Source: Pycnococcus provasolii
Lineage: Eukaryota; Chlorophyta; Pseudoscourfieldiophyceae; Pseudoscourfieldiales; Pycnococcaceae
Direction of reading: 5' to 3'
Assembly (NCBI GenBank): GCA_938743325.2
Contig: OW568874.1
Span: 558,001 to 622,000, forward strand
Length of the DNA stretch: 64,000 nt
Under the pieces are notes generated by a model, which was not told the DNA's origin, ran no database searches, and saw only the letters and a list, made by a program, of their open reading frames with translations. Below, piece after piece: positions 18,851 through 28,202 of this stretch. Numbering within the stretch: the stretch's first letter is position 1; every line of letters begins with the position of its first letter. A program made the translations under genes and the position numbers.

Positions 18851-19258
18851 CTCGGCCACAAGCGACACCACGGATTGCGCTACCAAGCCGTGACGACGCC
18901 TGACGGCATCGTCGTCCATATGTATGGTCCAGTCAGGCGTCATGATTCAACGATGTTGGACATGAGTGGCCTTCTCCAACACGTCAAAGGGACGGGACTG
19001 TGGTTTTCGAGGGAATCGGCGCGTTTACAGCACCTCAAAGGTCGCGAGGAGTCTCTCAGGGGCGTAGGGATTGACTTTAGGGGTTTATTCTCGGGGTTAC
19101 GTTTCCTCACATACTGGGTGCACGCGTACCGTTGGTGTGGGAGTGCCGCTTGCACGGGCGGAGGCGGCCCTCAATATTGCATGGAAGGTGAGCGAGAACA
19201 AGCTATGGCACATACTTGGAGAAATTTGCTACTGGCTCGCCGACGACATGCAGAATAG
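18851..19258 (+). mobile_element. HARBI1/Harbinger-type DDE transposase remnant (DNA transposon)
   Basis: The frame opening at 18851 reads LGHKRHHGLRYQAVTTPDG, then IVVHMYGPVRRHDSTMLDMSGLL. This is the signature of the DDE superfamily endonucleases of the HARBI1 type (family pattern: NGHKRKH-LKFQ-VTTPDGLI-HL-GPVEGRRHDS-ML--SGLL). The Glu-Gly pair usual between GPV and RRHD is missing. A stop codon lies directly upstream, there is no ATG, and past about 19000 the frame loses similarity, so only 45-50 residues of the catalytic domain remain. Terminal inverted repeats and target duplications were not found by eye. A plain DNA transposon relic is the best reading; a domesticated exon is unlikely, as no splice sites frame it. 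Confidence 0.65.
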
Positions 19259-19502
19259 GATCAGGGACCAAGTTGAGTCGAAAATAGCGGAAATGACAGA
19301 GGGCGAGCTCATCCCGATAGCGCGGCCATCTCGTCAACTCCCTCCCGTGCTCGTATGGCTATTCGAGGCAACTAGGGCTGGAACTAGGGTCAAAAGGGTG
19401 CGGAACGCCATGTCGTACACTCGGCGCTTGCGTTTCCGCAATGAAGACATTGGTCTTTCACGACTTCACGCCGCTTGGAAGAGGGACACATACACACCAT
19501 AG
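19068..19502 (+). other. Doubtful open frame, possibly the tail of the transposon
   Basis: An open frame of 145 codons with no ATG until 19248. From there 84 residues (MQNRIRDQVESKIAEMTE...) could be made. Composition looks protein-like (WHILGEICYWLADD, then ELIPIARPSRQLPPVLVWLF), but I recognise no family. It overlaps the transposase remnant in another frame and may be passenger or degraded sequence of the same insertion. No promoter features are seen. Treat as unproven. Confidence 0.25.
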
Positions 19503-19721
19503 TGTACTGTCCCCTTGGAAAAATGGGCCCGAAAACCTAATTTGTATTATTAACCCTATCCAACTATTTTGAATTGTGGAAATCTCCGACGCGGAGCCTT
19601 CCCGCCCTATCGAAGTCCCTGGATCGGAGACCCGACCGAAAATCCGCGTTTTCCTCTCTCCCTCCCAAAATCTCCTTCAAACAATTCCAATCCGGTCATT
19701 GTATTTCGAATTTTCCGTCCA

Positions 19722-21968
19722 ATGTCGTCGTCGCCAACTTCCTCCGCGAACTCGTTGTCGTCTTCGTCAACGGCAGCCAACCACACGACAACTACGGAGG
19801 CGAATCCAGAGCACCAACAACAACGCAATCATGTCAGCAGTCGCAAAGGCAGCAACAACGTGCTCTTCGTGCGTGGGACGAAGACGTACTCCGTCAGGGG
19901 ACTACCTATGACAGGGCAGTCGGCGCAGCAGCACAAAGGTGGTGGTGGTGGTGGTGGCACGACGACTACGAAGAGTCAAATGAAGGCGACAACAACATCG
20001 CGGGTTCCTCCATCCGAGAAACATGGGAACGAGAAGAGCAGTATGGATAGTAATGCAGGAGGAGGAGGTTTCGATGAAATTGAAGCAGCAGGAGGCGTCA
20101 CGCACAACAAGGCGAATCGAACTCGCGAGTTCATAAGAGGGGGTGCGGTGCGTGTGCCTGATCCGCAGCGTGTCGCACCGACCGTGCCGACTTCGAAGAA
20201 GATCAAGTCGTCGTCATATCGTGATGACGACGACGAGGAAAAAACAAAGCTAGCCAGACCACAACCGCCGAATCGTTCCGCACCTCACCAACCACCATCC
20301 AAGGTGTACAACGATAGTAGTGGTACGCTGCTGGAAAGCGAGTCTTCTTCCCACGTCGTCGCTGCAACCACTGCATTCTTTGAGCAGCGTGGTGCGACGA
20401 CGAAAGCGACAACAGCAACGGACTTGAAATATCATCACAGCCAGCAGTGGAGGAGCACAAATCTCCACGAGCAGCAGCAGCAGCAGCAGCAGCAGGATTT
20501 CAATCATCACCGCAACAGCAGCATGCGCGCGAGTGAGCGATACGGCGGGATGTTATCGGGTGCTGCCACGCCTGGTGGAGCTGTGCTTCGCGCGTCGTGG
20601 ACTGCTGGAGGAGGACCGCATCAACACCCTTCAGCCTTCCGCACACCTGCGCCAACTCGATATGGACCATCCATCGCGCCAGGTAGACTTGGATCATCGA
20701 GCGTGTATCCTTTCGCGCGTGCGACGAGGCAGACGTCGCAGCTAGGACGAGATGACGATAGCATCCACCAGTCAGTTATGCACCTCAGCCAGGACATGGA
20801 TGTTATGCGCGAATCGCTCGATGCCGCGCTTGCCGCTACGAATGCTCGCAACAGGAGCTACGCAACCATGCGTCGAAGTGCCAACTGGGCACGAACGTCA
20901 GCCTCAGCTCTTCCTGTTCCATATCCTTCATCTGACATCTTTGGCGATGGCGGCGTTACGTCGACATACCATACAGCCCGGGAGACAGAGGAGGTGGAAT
21001 TGGTGAAGAATGTTGATATCATCGCCGACAACGAGACGACAGCGCTACCCCGTTGGTGTCGCTGGATCGCCGAACGCATCAACCGCTTTGCACTTTCACG
21101 AGAGACATCTGCCGGAGATACGGACGATGATGCGTTCACGTTCGTGTCGAGTTTGCCAACCCCTCGACCTGGTGACGACGAAGACAACGTCCTTCTGCGA
21201 AGTGCTCTCGCCGAAATCTTACGAGCATTGAACGTAGGAATGGCGACTGAAGGGGCGACTGCTTTTCAGGTGAACACCACCACGACAACCACCACCATCA
21301 ACGCCACAACATCAATGGGAGGCGCCGATCTATCCCCAGCCACGATGAACGAGCACTCAGCGATGAGTTCTCCCACGCAAGCCGAAACGCTCAGTAGCTG
21401 GGCGGAGCAGGACGCCTTCCAGCGCAATCTTGCTCTTGTGCAGCAATTGGAGCAGCTGCAGACAACCTTGGACACAAAGGATGAGCAAGTACGCACCCTG
21501 CAGGATGCAATGTGGAAGGGTGCCGCCGGAGGGGGAGAGGAAGAGCGTGTTCTGCGTAGTGCTTTAGAAGCGGCGGAGCAAGAAAGTGCACGCTTGCGCA
21601 TTGCACTGGATGCCGAGAAGAATCGATCGGATGTTCTTCGCGAAGGCTTGGCAAGCATCACCGACCGCATCGGAGAAGACACTCCCCGCGATGTTCCATC
21701 TGGCAATGGTACCGTGCTCGCACCAAGCGACTGGGCAAGGCAGGTGCTTGCCGATGATGCGGTCTGTGCAACGTTGGAGGCGAGCGTTGCAACGCTCGAG
21801 ACGATTGCGGAGACCGAAAATCCAATTCGTGCGCAGATTGCCTTTCTTAACGAGACCATCGAGGATGCTGCGCGCGAGATCGCTTCACTCCGTTCGGAGC
21901 TTGCCGCAACAAGGGCGAAAGTTGCTGCAGCGGAGGCGGGAGAGGAGGTGAAATCAGTCGCGACATAG
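19722..21968 (+). CDS. Low-complexity protein with C-terminal coiled coils, unknown function
   Basis: 748 residues from the ATG at 19722 (the frame is open upstream but has no earlier ATG). I do not recognise a family. The first 250 residues are Ser/Thr/Asn/Gln-rich with Gly and Gln runs (an eight-Gln run at 20466-20493). The middle is basic and Ser/Pro-rich. From about residue 560 there are heptad-like helices: QRNLALVQQLEQLQTTLDTK, LRSALEAAEQESARLRIALD, and a last one near residues 700-740 ending AATRAKVAAAEAGEEV. Such a layout is common in centrosomal or cytoskeletal scaffolds, but nothing here proves that. It converges on the GT41-like gene, 397 nt away. Confidence 0.65.
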   Translation: MSSSPTSSANSLSSSSTAANHTTTTEANPEHQQQRNHVSSRKGSNNVLFVRGTKTYSVRGLPMTGQSAQQHKGGGGGGGTTTTKSQMKATTTSRVPPSEKHGNEKSSMDSNAGGGGFDEIEAAGGVTHNKANRTREFIRGGAVRVPDPQRVAPTVPTSKKIKSSSYRDDDDEEKTKLARPQPPNRSAPHQPPSKVYNDSSGTLLESESSSHVVAATTAFFEQRGATTKATTATDLKYHHSQQWRSTNLHEQQQQQQQQDFNHHRNSSMRASERYGGMLSGAATPGGAVLRASWTAGGGPHQHPSAFRTPAPTRYGPSIAPGRLGSSSVYPFARATRQTSQLGRDDDSIHQSVMHLSQDMDVMRESLDAALAATNARNRSYATMRRSANWARTSASALPVPYPSSDIFGDGGVTSTYHTARETEEVELVKNVDIIADNETTALPRWCRWIAERINRFALSRETSAGDTDDDAFTFVSSLPTPRPGDDEDNVLLRSALAEILRALNVGMATEGATAFQVNTTTTTTTINATTSMGGADLSPATMNEHSAMSSPTQAETLSSWAEQDAFQRNLALVQQLEQLQTTLDTKDEQVRTLQDAMWKGAAGGGEEERVLRSALEAAEQESARLRIALDAEKNRSDVLREGLASITDRIGEDTPRDVPSGNGTVLAPSDWARQVLADDAVCATLEASVATLETIAETENPIRAQIAFLNETIEDAAREIASLRSELAATRAKVAAAEAGEEVKSVAT

Positions 21969-22365
21969 GCAGGAAGGAACGAGTTCGCATGGTTGCGGCG
22001 CAGACTGCGATGGCGACGGCGGGAGCAATTTTTGTGAATGAGGAGGAGGAGTACGAGGAGGAGGAGGAGGAGGGGTCGTTCACTGGGTTCACGCTGTCAG
22101 CGTGAGCGTGAGTAGGAACAAGTAACGAAAAGGAACAACAATTGGATCATTCAACAACGACAGACATTCCATGAATATTTAGTCATCCTATGCTCACCTC
22201 ACGCGTCCTGCCTTCGACCACCGCCACCTTGGGCGTCACTCTCACCAAAACTGCGATAGGATGTTTGGTAATGGAGGGTATGGTTCCTTCCTCTTGAAGT
22301 AATACATAAAAGAAAGAATGGAAATGGTGGTACGTAAATCAGTTGGAAATGAATATATATGCCTG
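21969..22365. other. Convergent intergenic region
   Basis: About 400 nt between two stop codons. There is a GAGGAGGAGTACGAGGAGGAGG purine run near 22037. Otherwise it looks like plain 3' flank, with A/T-rich segments near 22160-22200 and 22300-22350. No gene seen. Confidence 0.5.
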
Positions 22366-25300
22366 TCAGCACCTCACCTTAAGCACACCCCAACGACCTC
22401 CTGCTTTAGCGAGCTCGTGTGACATGGCAAGTGCACCCAAGCTCGACACGGGGCAAGGTTGTGGTGTAGACGATGATGCGGAAGCGGCATCATTCAAACG
22501 ACGATGTACAAGAAGCGCGTCGACGAGCGCATCCTCGTAAGCTCGAAGCGATGTCGAGCTAGTCACATCCAGCACAGGAATGCCCGCACCACTAAGTACA
22601 GCGGCGGCTGAAGGAGGAAGCGTGACTCCATGAGAGGTGATCGGAGAGTCCGGGCGAGCGAAAGTCACCAAGGATGCCTGAGCCGCCGCGAGCAGCCAGC
22701 CGCCCGACTCGGGCGGTGGCGGCGGGGCAAGGAGGATGCGGTTACGCGCCACGCCGCGAGCCGCCATCTGCGCGAGCAAGTTGGGTACCGCTGCAGGATG
22801 CGCGCCGACAATCCACGCGTTAGCACTCGGAACGCGGCGCAGAGCCGCGCACCATACATCCAACAGCACCGGCGAAAGCGCCGCCCCGCCTGATGCGGAG
22901 GCAAAAGATCCAGCCACTAAGCCCACGAGCAGTGGCGAAGATTTTGCCGCGTTGCGAGCGACGTGCACAACTCGCTTCTCTGCATCCGACAGATCTGATG
23001 GCATGCCAGCGGATACGTGTGGAAGGTAAACCACACGTTGAGATGCGCCCAGTGCAGCAAGCGCATCTGGCGGCGCCAAACGAGCATGTGTTGCCACCGA
23101 TGCACCAGCAAGGAGCCGAACGGCGGGGGCACGCGTTGAAAGCAGCTCGCCTTCGTCGTCGTGCTCCCGCCGGCGCACACGAGGTGCAACGTTGGAGGAA
23201 ATCTGCGCTGTCCCCGTGCTGGGATGAGCTGCGGTGGCCATGTCATCAGTCGCGTTGGATTCTGTCTCTGCGGAGGATGTCGGATGCGCGGCGGTGACAG
23301 AGAAGGCCATGTCCACCGCGTCGAGAGCAACAAGCGCCTCGCAACCGCCACCAATGTGTCGCACGTGCTCCGCATGGCCGCCACTCGGTGGCTGCGTGGA
23401 CAGCACCACGAGTGACGAAACCGGGCTTTGTCTTAGACGATCGGCAAACTGTCTTGCAGCCTCCGCACCTGGCGCCAGCAAAACTACATCCATGCACAGG
23501 CGTTCGAGAGTAGCCTGAAGTGCCTCAGGCGCACTTGCGCCACCAGCCGGCTCCGTCTCAACAACGCAGAGTGGCAATGGCGATGCGGTGCCACGCACGA
23601 GCACATGACAAGCTGCATCATCCTGTGACAAGCTGCCAGATGACAGCTTGGCGGCGCATTCGAGCGCTGCAGATGCCGACGCCAGCCCCGTGGCCCCCCC
23701 GCGAATGCAAACAGCTAGATCTGACGTGACGTTGATCGAAGATGCGCCACTCGCGTACGGCGCGGAGTGAGCCTTCGCAGAGGCAAGCAGGCGCCGCCGC
23801 ATCGCGTGAGCGCTTAGCTGCGCAACGCCGCGCAAGACGCGAGGCGTGCTGCCCAGCTGCCAAGCAGGAAGAGCTGCCGCCGCGTCAGCGGCGGCAACGG
23901 CGGCGGGGGACACGTTCACGATCGCCTCGACGAGCGTGCGCATCGTGCTCTCGCGTTTTCCCCACAAGCCGAGAGCATCTCGCGTCGTAATGAGTCCTGC
24001 GGTCGTCGCAATTCCAATGGCGTCGATTGCCTTGTGACCTGACGCCGCATTCCCGGCGGCAGCGCGGCGTGCCGATGCGAACGCCGCGCCGGCGGCAGGC
24101 AAAGACCCGGAATTGGCGTGCGCTCTTGCGAGCGCAAGCAGCGTCGTACTTGCGCCGTGCGGATGCTCGCCAGCAGCCACCTCGAGCGCGTGTCGGATGG
24201 CTGCGGCGTCGGCGGCGGAGGCGTCGCGCATTCCAGCACCGATGGTGGCGATGCCCGCCCTGGCGCGCGCTGCCAAGCCAAGCGCGCGAGAACGAAACGC
24301 CTGGTGCCTCGTCGCGTTCGCGGCGTCAATCGTTTCAGACACGGCGGCATACGCTGCAGCGGCTCCTCCACCGTCGCCTGCGCCGTGTCGAAGCTCGGCG
24401 AGCTGAAGCCAAAGGCTTGCGGCATCCACCGCGGGCAGTGCCCCGGACCCACCTGACAGGGCCGCGCCCAGACTGTTCGCGGCATCCATGAACGACCCCG
24501 CGAGAGCGAGCGCGGCAGCACGACCCGCCCAACGTGGAGCAGCCATCGCCCCGGGCGCTCCGCGTGCAGCTTCTCCATACGCCTTGGCGGCACGGTGCAA
24601 GCTGCCTCGCACGGTCTCCATCTTTTCCCCGTCTGTCCCATTGCTCCATGAGGCGAGCGGCGTGGACCGCGGGTGGGCCATGGCAAGCTCGTACCTTGCC
24701 TCGCCGAGCAGTGCCAGCACCTGCGGGCGTCGATGCGCTTCTATTGGCGTAGCCTGCGCAACGGCGGCATCGTCACTCACACTGGCCACATCGACTCCAG
24801 CCTCGCCTCGAGAGAGAAGTGCAGCGTACGCCGCTGCGGCTGCCGCAGGCTTACCTAGCTCGAGGCGGGCGTGCGCGACACCGAGCGCAAAGCGCACGGA
24901 CGACGGATTCTTCTCAAGCGCAGATTCGTACATGGCGAGAGCGGCGGAGGCATCTCCTTTAGCCAATGCTACGGACGCAGCGCCGGCGATCGCCTCGGGC
25001 AGTCCAGGCGAGGCGGCATCAGCGCGAGCGTACGCCGCCGCCGCATCGTCGAAACGTCCCGCGGCGCGCAGTGCGTCGCCCAGCTCAACCTCATGACGCG
25101 CCTCCTCGCTGACCTCACCGCCGCCGCCATCCTTCCGCGATGCATCATGCAGCATGCCCGCCTTCTTTGCTGCAGCCTCCTCTGGAGACAACAGCTCGTC
25201 CGCGGCGTTTGGTGGTGTCACCTTCTTCTTAGGCGTCGCCTCCAGCACGGCTGCCGCCTCGTCCGGCTTTCCGGCGTCGTGTAACAGCCGCGCGAGTCGA

Positions 25301-26019
25301 GCGCGCGCGCTGACGAGTTCCGGCGCATGCTGGAGCGCGTTCGTGAACGCCGCGATGGCCACGTCGGTCCGGCCTGCGCTGGCGTGAAGTTCGCCTAGCG
25401 CGGCGTGCGCCGGCCCAAACTCGGGCGCCGTGCGTACAGCCTCGACGAGTGCCGCCTCGGCCGCCTCCTGTTCGCCTAGAGCCTGCAGGCTGATGCCGAG
25501 CGTGACGCGCGCATCCGTGAGTCTCGGATCAGCTCGAAGCGCCTTGCGCAGTGTGAGCACCGCCTGCGTGTGATCGCCGATCGCTGCGTACGCCGCCCCG
25601 AGCCCGCGCCAACCGCCCGCTTCGCTCGGTCTTGCCTTTGCGGCTTTCGCGAAGCACGCCCTGGCCTGCGGTAGGTTTGCGGGTCCGTTTTTGAGGAGAT
25701 ACTCACCCGCGCTGAGGTACTCGTCGTATCTCTTCAGCTTCGCGGCTGGGCAGTCGTCTGGCCTCGGCGTTCTTCCCATGGCGTGCCCTGAGGAACCACC
25801 ACCAGTGGCCTTCAAGTTACTCCCCCCCGACGCTTGCGCCGACACACACGCAAGGCGTATCATAGGTGCTAAGCACAGAAAAGCAACAGGGAGGAGGAGC
25901 ATGAGCTGAAAGGAGGCAGTGCCAGAGGAGGCTGGCCGCCACCGACTTCTTCTTCTGAAGGGAGGCCGAGTGCGAGTGCCGACATGCCGCCGCCGACATG
26001 CCGACGCGGACGCGGACAT
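22366..26019 (-). CDS. Secretory TPR protein with a degenerate O-GlcNAc-transferase-like (GT41) C-terminus
   Basis: 1217 residues, one exon. The first ATG is at 26019. A second in-frame ATG at 25902 (residue 40) starts MLLLPVAFLCLAPMIRLACV, a good signal peptide, so either start gives an N-terminal hydrophobic leader. From residue about 95 there are TPR units (ARACFAKAAKARPSEAGGWR, TLRKALRADPRLTDARVTLG, AFTNALQHAPELVSARARL) and further repeats to about 560. The C-terminal 180 residues recall the second catalytic lobe of GT41: LSPVLLDVWCAALRRVPSAN, AWIVGAHPAAVPNLLAQMAA, RNRILLAPPPP, then SHGVTL and AAVLSGAGIPVLD. Normal OGTs are cytosolic, and have a Lys in FNQLYK and an HTTG motif; here these read SFASASGG and SHGVT. 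A lectin-like or inactive role is possible. GC-rich and Ala-rich (A/G repeats). Confidence 0.75.
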   Translation of the reverse strand: MSASASACRRRHVGTRTRPPFRRRSRWRPASSGTASFQLMLLLPVAFLCLAPMIRLACVSAQASGGSNLKATGGGSSGHAMGRTPRPDDCPAAKLKRYDEYLSAGEYLLKNGPANLPQARACFAKAAKARPSEAGGWRGLGAAYAAIGDHTQAVLTLRKALRADPRLTDARVTLGISLQALGEQEAAEAALVEAVRTAPEFGPAHAALGELHASAGRTDVAIAAFTNALQHAPELVSARARLARLLHDAGKPDEAAAVLEATPKKKVTPPNAADELLSPEEAAAKKAGMLHDASRKDGGGGEVSEEARHEVELGDALRAAGRFDDAAAAYARADAASPGLPEAIAGAASVALAKGDASAALAMYESALEKNPSSVRFALGVAHARLELGKPAAAAAAYAALLSRGEAGVDVASVSDDAAVAQATPIEAHRRPQVLALLGEARYELAMAHPRSTPLASWSNGTDGEKMETVRGSLHRAAKAYGEAARGAPGAMAAPRWAGRAAALALAGSFMDAANSLGAALSGGSGALPAVDAASLWLQLAELRHGAGDGGGAAAAYAAVSETIDAANATRHQAFRSRALGLAARARAGIATIGAGMRDASAADAAAIRHALEVAAGEHPHGASTTLLALARAHANSGSLPAAGAAFASARRAAAGNAASGHKAIDAIGIATTAGLITTRDALGLWGKRESTMRTLVEAIVNVSPAAVAAADAAAALPAWQLGSTPRVLRGVAQLSAHAMRRRLLASAKAHSAPYASGASSINVTSDLAVCIRGGATGLASASAALECAAKLSSGSLSQDDAACHVLVRGTASPLPLCVVETEPAGGASAPEALQATLERLCMDVVLLAPGAEAARQFADRLRQSPVSSLVVLSTQPPSGGHAEHVRHIGGGCEALVALDAVDMAFSVTAAHPTSSAETESNATDDMATAAHPSTGTAQISSNVAPRVRRREHDDEGELLSTRAPAVRLLAGASVATHARLAPPDALAALGASQRVVYLPHVSAGMPSDLSDAEKRVVHVARNAAKSSPLLVGLVAGSFASASGGAALSPVLLDVWCAALRRVPSANAWIVGAHPAAVPNLLAQMAARGVARNRILLAPPPPPESGGWLLAAAQASLVTFARPDSPITSHGVTLPPSAAAVLSGAGIPVLDVTSSTSLRAYEDALVDALLVHRRLNDAASASSSTPQPCPVSSLGALAMSHELAKAGGRWGVLKVRC

Positions 26020-26307
26020 GACAACGAGGAACTGCGTGTTGCTTTGCCGCGGATCGGATCCCCCTCCTCCCCCTCCACCTCAAACACAACACGCTCGCCG
26101 AGGAGGGACCAAATTCCCTGGTCTGGGGGATACATCTCTGCACCGGTACATAAATGGTTTTATACGACGACATATTTTAGTCTTCTACCTTACATAGTCC
26201 GCATCAGTCAGCAGCTGTCGTTAAACTTTAAGGTTCGCCTGTTCGAATGACGGAAAAGGCTGCGTTGCGCATGCTGCTTCCGCTCCTCCCAGGAGCCCAC
26301 ATCGCGA

Positions 26308-26778
26308 TTACGTTCTTCTGAGTCTCTCTGCGTCCGCGACGAAGCAGATGGTACCCACCGTGAAGCACACCACACCGAGCGAGTAGTACTTGGGCGCGTG
26401 GTACGCCGCGCGCACCCACCAGAACCACCACAAGGTTTGCGTTTGAGGCGTTTTCGTTGCCGTTGTCGTTGGGGTATCCCGTCCGACGTCTGTCTCAGGA
26501 GAGACGTGCGTTGGCTGCTGCTCACTGCTGCGGTGACTGTCACCACCACACACAGCACGTTCCAAGTGCGCGAGAACGACTTTCCTGTGTCCTTGCGCGA
26601 GCGCGTCGAGGCCGAAGAACAGGCACCCGCACAGGTAGAGGTAGCTGCCGAGGCGGTAGAGGCCGACGTGATCGTCGAGGGTGGTGAGGAGACTATGGGG
26701 AGACGCAGAGGCCGAGGACGGCGGCGGCGGCGGCGGAGGGGCAAACACAGAGCGAGCGCCACCAGAGGCGGCGGACAT
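26308..26778 (-). CDS. Small membrane protein, possibly YrhK-like
   Basis: 156 residues, ATG at 26778, one exon. After a Pro/Ser-rich start come two hydrophobic blocks: YRLGSYLYLCGCLFFGLDAL (residues about 41-60) and a second near residues 125-148, YYSLGVVCFTVGTICFVAD. Repeated G-S/T-x-L/I-F/Y-x-x-G-x-x-x-F spacing resembles the YrhK-like family of small membrane proteins, but this is a weak recognition by eye. A Trp-rich bit (TLWWFWWVRAAYH) precedes the second block. It lies between the GT41-like gene and the VTT gene, all on the minus strand with short spacing. Function unknown. Confidence 0.6.
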   Translation of the reverse strand: MSAASGGARSVFAPPPPPPPSSASASPHSLLTTLDDHVGLYRLGSYLYLCGCLFFGLDALAQGHRKVVLAHLERAVCGGDSHRSSEQQPTHVSPETDVGRDTPTTTATKTPQTQTLWWFWWVRAAYHAPKYYSLGVVCFTVGTICFVADAERLRRT

Positions 26779-26879
26779 ACAAAGAGTGACAGGTTTTGGA
26801 CACGTAAGTTAGAACTTTCCCCCCGGCCCGGGGGTACGTTGCACGAGCCAGCAGCCAGCCCGGACGTCCCAGGCAGGCA

Positions 26880-26950
26880 GGCGACGGCTGTGGTGGTGGT
26901 GGTGGTGGCGGCGGCGGCGGCAGTGGTGGTGGTGGTGATGGTGGTGGGAC
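26880..26950. repeat. GGT/GGC trinucleotide repeat
   Basis: About 70 bp of GTG GTG ... GGC GGC ... GTG GTG units in the 5' flank of the small membrane protein. It is not in a coding frame that I accept. Confidence 0.8.
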
Positions 26951-27005
26951 CGAACTCGCGTGATGTATGTGAATAAGCGTTCGATTTACAACTGAATGAG
27001 CGTTC

Positions 27006-28202
27006 TTAAGTTCCGCCTATCGGATCCGACCTTCCTTCGTTCGAACTCTTGTCGTCCTCGTCGTACGATTCCCTGCTCTCTAGCATCGCCTTGTCCAGCG
27101 CCTGCTGTGAAACATGCACGACCAGCGCCGTCGCGACGAACGTGATGGCGAGTCCGAGCGGCATCGTCCACGCCTCGATGCTTCCCATGGTGGCGGCAGC
27201 CTCCTTCAGGTTTCCGTTCGTGTTCATGCCGTCGAGAATGGTTCGACTCGCGCGGCCGAGCGCGACGTACGCGAAAGACGGCAGAAGAAATCCCAGGAAC
27301 GTGGCGGTGGCGTACGGCACAAGCTTGATGCTCGACAGGCCGTACAGGTAGTTGGCGGTAGCCTGCGGTATGAGCGGGCTGAGGCGCAGCAGGAAGAGCA
27401 CCTTGAATCCGTCACGTCCAATTGCGCGATCGATCGCCTCCCAGCTTGGAAATCGGCTGAGCAGCTTGGAGAAGCTGTCGCGGAATAAGTTTTTCGATAT
27501 TGTGTACGCCAAGACACCTGCGATTGTGCTTCCTATGGCGACGAGCGCGACGGCCAAGGGCACGCCGAATATGGCGCCCGCGGTCATTGTGAGCGGTATG
27601 CACGGCACGCAGAGGAGCTCGAGGATGGTGTAGAGGCACACGTACACGAGTGGTCCCCACATTCCCATGCCTTCGATCTGCTTGAGAAGGTGCAGTATGT
27701 TATGTGTGATGAGCTGTCTATTTTGGAACAGCACGAACGCCATGGATGCGAGCGACATGACGACGAGCGAGTACATGAACTTTGTGATGTTGGACATTTC
27801 CGGCGGCTGACTACTCTCGTTGTCGGCAGCGGCGGCGGCGGCAGCGGCGGCGGCGGCGGCGGCACTGTCGCTGTCAGCACTGTCTTCGTTCGGACCACCA
27901 CCTGTTGCTGCTCCGGTGGCGCTTGTTGATGACACGGAGTGTGTTGTGCGTAGGTCTCGGTGATGTCGTCTTTGTGGCGCCGACATTGCCATTGGGGACG
28001 CCGACATTGCCGACGCCGGCGTATGAGCACAGTGCCTATGATTCGAAGGCCTAGGCACCCCATACGCCACACAAGAAGCACGTCTGTTTTCTTCACGTTT
28101 CAAAACCCATCGCCCTAAGTTCTTCGAAGGCTTCTTCTTGAGCACATCAGGACTCCTACAACGAGGAGCAGACAAAGAACCACAAGGGAGAGAGGAAAGC
28201 AT
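27006..28202 (-). CDS. VTT-domain (TVP38/TMEM64/DedA-like) membrane protein, probably plastid-targeted
   Basis: 398 residues from the ATG at 28202; the open frame goes on upstream but only with a GTG. Residues 1-65 are basic and Ser/Arg-rich with almost no acidic residues, like a plastid transit peptide. A 13-residue Ala run (coded by GCCGCC repeats) lies near residue 120. The VTT (SNARE-associated Golgi) domain follows: GMWGPLVYVCLYTILELLCV, PCIPLTMTAGAIFG, then FSKLLSRFPSWEAIDRAIGR, FLLRLSPLIPQATANYLYGL. The last block is the R-L-S-P-L-I-P motif with the conserved Asn-Y-L-Y-G-L. Family members scramble or move lipids across membranes; plant homologues occur in plastids and thylakoids. Confidence 0.88.
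   Translation of the reverse strand: MLSSLPCGSLSAPRCRSPDVLKKKPSKNLGRWVLKREENRRASCVAYGVPRPSNHRHCAHTPASAMSASPMAMSAPQRRHHRDLRTTHSVSSTSATGAATGGGPNEDSADSDSAAAAAAAAAAAAADNESSQPPEMSNITKFMYSLVVMSLASMAFVLFQNRQLITHNILHLLKQIEGMGMWGPLVYVCLYTILELLCVPCIPLTMTAGAIFGVPLAVALVAIGSTIAGVLAYTISKNLFRDSFSKLLSRFPSWEAIDRAIGRDGFKVLFLLRLSPLIPQATANYLYGLSSIKLVPYATATFLGFLLPSFAYVALGRASRTILDGMNTNGNLKEAAATMGSIEAWTMPLGLAITFVATALVVHVSQQALDKAMLESRESYDEDDKSSNEGRSDPIGGT

Larger units (their letters stand above)
18545..19721. other. Gap between flippase and coiled-coil gene
   Basis: This is the 5' flank of two divergent genes. It holds the Harbinger-type remnant (18851-19258) and a doubtful open frame (19068-19502). A palindrome-containing 18-mer at 18729-18746 is repeated exactly at 43470-43487. 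The last 200 nt, with ACCCGACCGAAAATCCG, are probably promoter for the gene at 19722. Confidence 0.5.
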
